Shown in pieces: positions 60,371-64,000 of a DNA stretch of 64,000 bases. The DNA comes from Boesenbergia rotunda (taxonomy: Eukaryota; Streptophyta; Magnoliopsida; Zingiberales; Zingiberaceae). The DNA lies in assembly GCA_024364735.1 (NCBI GenBank), contig JAGFNQ010008806.1:62001-126000 (forward strand). The letters are read 5' to 3'. Both the position numbers and the translations under genes were made by a program. Below the pieces are notes generated by a model. It was not told the DNA's origin and searched no databases. It saw only the letters and a program-made list of their open reading frames with translations. How positions within the stretch are numbered: position 1 is the first letter of the stretch; the number at the start of each line of letters is the position of its first letter.

Positions 60371-63300
60371 AGGAAATTATTGGAGCTTTATAAAGCTACA
60401 GAACTCTTTTTGGTGATGTGGACTTGCAAAGTCCTAAGAATGAGCTTGGGACATGAGAATAATTAAGTAGGGAGATTAAGTTACTTAAAAAATTGAGTCC
60501 TTACAGCTATTGAACAGTAGCAATCACATCTCAATCTTTATTATCGAAAGCTCATGCACACTCAAAAACCAACTTTCAAAATAATTCATTTGTTTATTCG
60601 AGTAATAATCATTTATGTTAAACATGCCAATAGACATGGTGGCAACTCACTTCAATAGACTAAATTCTTCCTGGTGCTACAGGATATTTTAGAGTATTTT
60701 ACTTATTTTCAAATATTAAAGGGACACTGAAGGATTTTGTTTCTTTATTCCTTTATTTAATTTTTAGGGACACTAATAAGTTGCCTTCCTCAACTTTCCT
60801 TTAGATGAAAGAGACCTAAAGGATATTGAAAGAAGGTGACCACAGGGACATTATCCAACTACTTCCAAACAGTAGAGAACACAAGAAAAATGAAGAAAAT
60901 AATTATGATCAGTGACATGAGTCTCAATAATGTTGATTAATGCATCGATCACATGTTGACTCTGGCAAGAACAATGGTCTCAAAATAATTGCTGGAACTT
61001 CATGTATTGTGACCCAATAATATAGATCAGATTAGTTAAATATTGTTGGGATTTGTATTTAGAATACAGAAAAATTCTAGCAAGTTGTTAAAATGAAAGC
61101 TGACTTTGGTTGAAGTGGCTTTGCGTTGGATGCATGACATGAAAACAATATAAATTTTATCTACTGTATCAATAGTTTAATTGAATACAAACAGAAGTCT
61201 AGGGTTGAGAAGTATTCAGTTAGATCCCTTTACAATTATAAACCTAAAGTAGTTTTGAAAAAGACATGTTTGTGCATACAATATGCATAAGCAGTTGAAG
61301 AAAGAGAAGCCCATTTGGTCCACTTGAACTGGATTAAATTGAAGCAAACTTATTAAAATCCTATAGTTTTCCTATTTGAATGTTGGTAACCAGTAATATG
61401 CAACATTATCTGTATATATTATCTATTTGACATTCCTTTGACTAAGTAGTTATGCAATAATCTTACAATGATAAGCTAAAGATTCAATGAAAAAACAAGA
61501 TAAAGCACATTCCTATTCTCTTACATATATTTCACTGGTGGGTCTTGATAAACATCTTTATTTGATGAGGCATGCTAAATATGCTTTAGAAGTCTTGGTA
61601 TTTATTGTTTGTAGGTAAATAGTAAGTTGCTTTGCCAATCGCCATGGGCAAATGAATTCGTTTACATATCGGTCGGCAAAGTATATGAGTTCACAGAACT
61701 CTTGGTATGCTATCTATGCATGCTAACAAAATTGTGTATTCCTACCAGTGAAGAATGCCGCGGTTATGTTTTGGCCAAGAGTTGGCAAATAATGACTGGT
61801 TAGCGCAATCTGCAAAGAAAAATAAATAAAATGACAAATTATTATATAAAAAAGTGAAAATAAAACGAGTGGCATGCTGCATTCATCCATCAGCTGCAAT
61901 TATAAATGGTGTTATATGACAATCTCTCTTAAATTTGTAAGAAATATGTCTTAACGAAATGGGCCTTTTTCTCTAACTATCAGCTGCTGATGTGACTCAA
62001 AAGCCATAGGAAAAGAGAATTCTCAACATATGATCGCATAGGAGGAAAGATGTTTGTCTAAGAATCAAATTGGTTCATGAACTTTTTCATAGGACTATCC
62101 ATTTGCGCTTTTATTTTCTCTGGCAAAGAATGGCTTAAACATAGCCTTCGATTCCCAGTCTTGAGGCAAAGTTAGTCCGCAGTTGGATTGAAAGTCAGGA
62201 GAGCAGAGAGAAAGCCTCACAAAATTACATGTGAAGTTTCATCCTTTTATATATCTTTTATGTCACTTTCCCTACACCCTTTTCTAGTAAACTAACCATA
62301 AGGACCCAAGCAACTGAAGTGGCTGAACATAGCCATTAATAGAACCACGGTACGCTTTTTGAGCTAATATGCAACTTGAAGACATATTTCTTGTTTCTTT
62401 AAACAGAACAATATGTATTGGTTCTTCATTGTTTTTGTACTTAATGTAGGCATTAATTTCATTTCATGTTGAGTATCACGAGCATTCATATGACAATACC
62501 AAACTCCAAATAAGTATGTAGCCACTAATTTTTATCTATCCTTGATAAATGATTTTTAAAGATGTGAAGGAAAGCAAATAGATAATAAGCTTTGATACTC
62601 TTTGTGGTATTGGAAGGCAAATAGGATCATACACGAAGTTCAAAATAAACATCTTAGAACATGAAATCACAGTAGAAGGAAAGAAATGAATATAATTATT
62701 AACTCATAAATGGATTCAAGAACCAGAATGAGGATTATAACTTTATAATTAATAAAATAAGAAAAAAAATGGTTGAAGTAGATGAACAGAAAAACTCAAA
62801 GTATTTAATATCCTAGATATATTATTCACTAATAATACAACTATGACTAAATGGTCAAAATGAGATGCTACCAGACTCCTTTTATAAAATTTTGAAAACA
62901 AAAACTCTCCCTAATATTTTCATTAATTTCCTGTCAGGCCGCCTCTTTCAAAAAAAAATTGCTAAAATAAAACTCCTTTTATAAAATTTCAAAAATACCT
63001 TTGTCTTCACTGGAGTATTTGTTGGAATATACTACTGGTGATTGATTGGCTGCCAAGGCCTACCAGAACCATCCTGACAGCCCATACAGTTGGCTAGCCA
63101 CTGGCAGTTGGAGCAACTCCAGTGAGAATTAATTTAATATTTAACATGGCAGATTTTTAAGCCCTTGAACTCTTAACGGGTTTAATATGCTGATATCATC
63201 CCATGTGGTTTTAATATGCAGTATCATAGGATCGTTTAATTATTCTTGATGTATAGCAGGATGTTATCCTTCTTCTCATCACATTTTGCTCACGTAGATG

Positions 63301-63836
63301 TAGCTCTATATATGTTTTGATACCCAGGTTTTTCCTTATATTTTTAAATCTTTGTGGTGTGATTTAGTGATTGTGGTAGTTATGTTATAATAATTCTTGT
63401 GGTATGTAGTTTTGGTGAATGATAACTTTTCGGCTCAGCAGGTGCCGAAGAGATGGTCTTGTGGTTGTTTAGGTTCTATATGACACACTAGGGGGTGCCA
63501 CACAGGTTAAATGAGCTTAATGACAAGTTACCTTAAAGTATCATGAGATTATCCTTCTTACCCTACAATTCATTCCCCCTGTTTTACGTTTTCAGCTCTA
63601 AATCATTTTTCTACTTTACAAATGATAATTGTTCTGCATCAGCTAATCTGTGTATTCCAAATACTGGTTGCATAATGAAAGAAACTTATTAAAGCATTGC
63701 ACAAAGTGTAATCACCCAAACAGTATATCAGAAAACAATTTAACTCTAAAACAAACTTTTGAACTTGAATAAATGGTTAAGAAATATCAAACAATGAAAA
63801 AAAATCAATTTAGTTAAGATAAAGGATACCTTTGTG
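60371..63836. other. Gene-poor region, probable 3' UTR of prolyl 4-hydroxylase at its right end
   Basis: Mostly unannotatable AT-rich DNA. Two short exon-like frames occur on the minus strand near 61640-61715 (FCELIYFADRYVNEFICPWR) and 61759-61810 (between a TTTGCAG acceptor and a GTAGGA donor), but no family fits. A few hundred bases below 63837 should be prolyl 4-hydroxylase 3' UTR. Confidence 0.4.
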
Positions 63837-63907
63837 TCAACGGTACTCATGTACATGCATCCACTTTGTAGAAGACCACTTATTTCCCTTGATCACAGGG
63901 CACCCAC
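63837..63907 (-). CDS. Prolyl 4-hydroxylase, last exon (gene continues past right edge)
   Basis: Plant prolyl 4-hydroxylases are ER/Golgi type II membrane enzymes that hydroxylate proline in extensins and arabinogalactan proteins using 2-oxoglutarate, iron and oxygen. This exon follows a GCTTACAG acceptor at 63908 and reads GCPVIKGNKWSSTKWMHVHE then YR and TGA (63837-63839). GCPVxxGxKWSSxKWxHV is the conserved C-terminal end of the catalytic domain and includes the Lys (of VIKGNKW) that binds 2-oxoglutarate. The stop follows directly, so this member lacks the C-terminal ShK/Tox1 extension some plant P4Hs carry. 63908-64000 is intron. Confidence 0.85.
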
Positions 63908-64000
63908 CTGTAAGCATCATCGAAATGGATAACCAAATGATCAGATTTCTGAAAAGCTAAGATTCAGGCATAAGCAACAAATAATGCAACAAATGCTTCT

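Overview
This is a nuclear window from a flowering plant. Genes have many short exons with GT-AG introns, GC-rich first exons sit in AT-rich intergenic DNA, and plant repeat families fill the gaps (Tourist and Mutator-type MITEs, LTR and RTE retrotransposon remains). The proteins and the GC-rich single-exon gene look monocot. The style of the LTR relics suggests a Zingiberales-like genome, but that is a guess; no bacterial, plastid or mitochondrial genes were seen.

Layout. 1-566 (-): 5' end of phosphomannomutase, running off the left edge. 3009-3686 (+): single-exon Pro/Ala-rich protein of unknown function. 4236-5880 (-): a complete seven-exon polygalacturonase (GH28). 5.9-15.8 kb: gene-free repeat land with MITEs, two U2 snRNA-like relics with promoter remains, a tandem duplication and a solo LTR nested in another repeat. 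15783-22545 (+): complete eIF4A-III, eight exons, with one GC-AG intron. 23.4-28.3 kb: a long TA microsatellite, a 4.3-kb hierarchical palindrome and a 397-bp Mutator-type MITE carrying telomere-like repeats. 28520-28733: a Tourist MITE. 30818-41993 (+): a HUA2-like (PWWP plus CID) gene whose 3.7-kb intron 7 holds an RTE LINE fragment, a Tourist MITE and an LTR-like fragment. 43.4-44.1 kb: a second RTE fragment. 48830-58286 (-): a complete 18-exon katanin p80 (KTN80) gene. 59.3-60.1 kb: an LTR-like relic. 63837-63907 (-): last exon of a prolyl 4-hydroxylase that continues beyond the right edge.

The genes are independent housekeeping or developmental genes and form no pathway cluster. Phosphomannomutase supplies mannose-1-phosphate, polygalacturonase cuts pectin, prolyl 4-hydroxylase modifies cell-wall proteins, katanin p80 targets microtubule severing, eIF4A-III is the exon-junction-complex helicase and the HUA2-like protein acts in transcription and pre-mRNA processing. 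All splice models were read by eye from frame continuity and GT/AG (or GC/AG) borders, supported by remembered family sequences; no alignment was run. The least explained structure is the 4.3-kb palindrome at 23557-27855.
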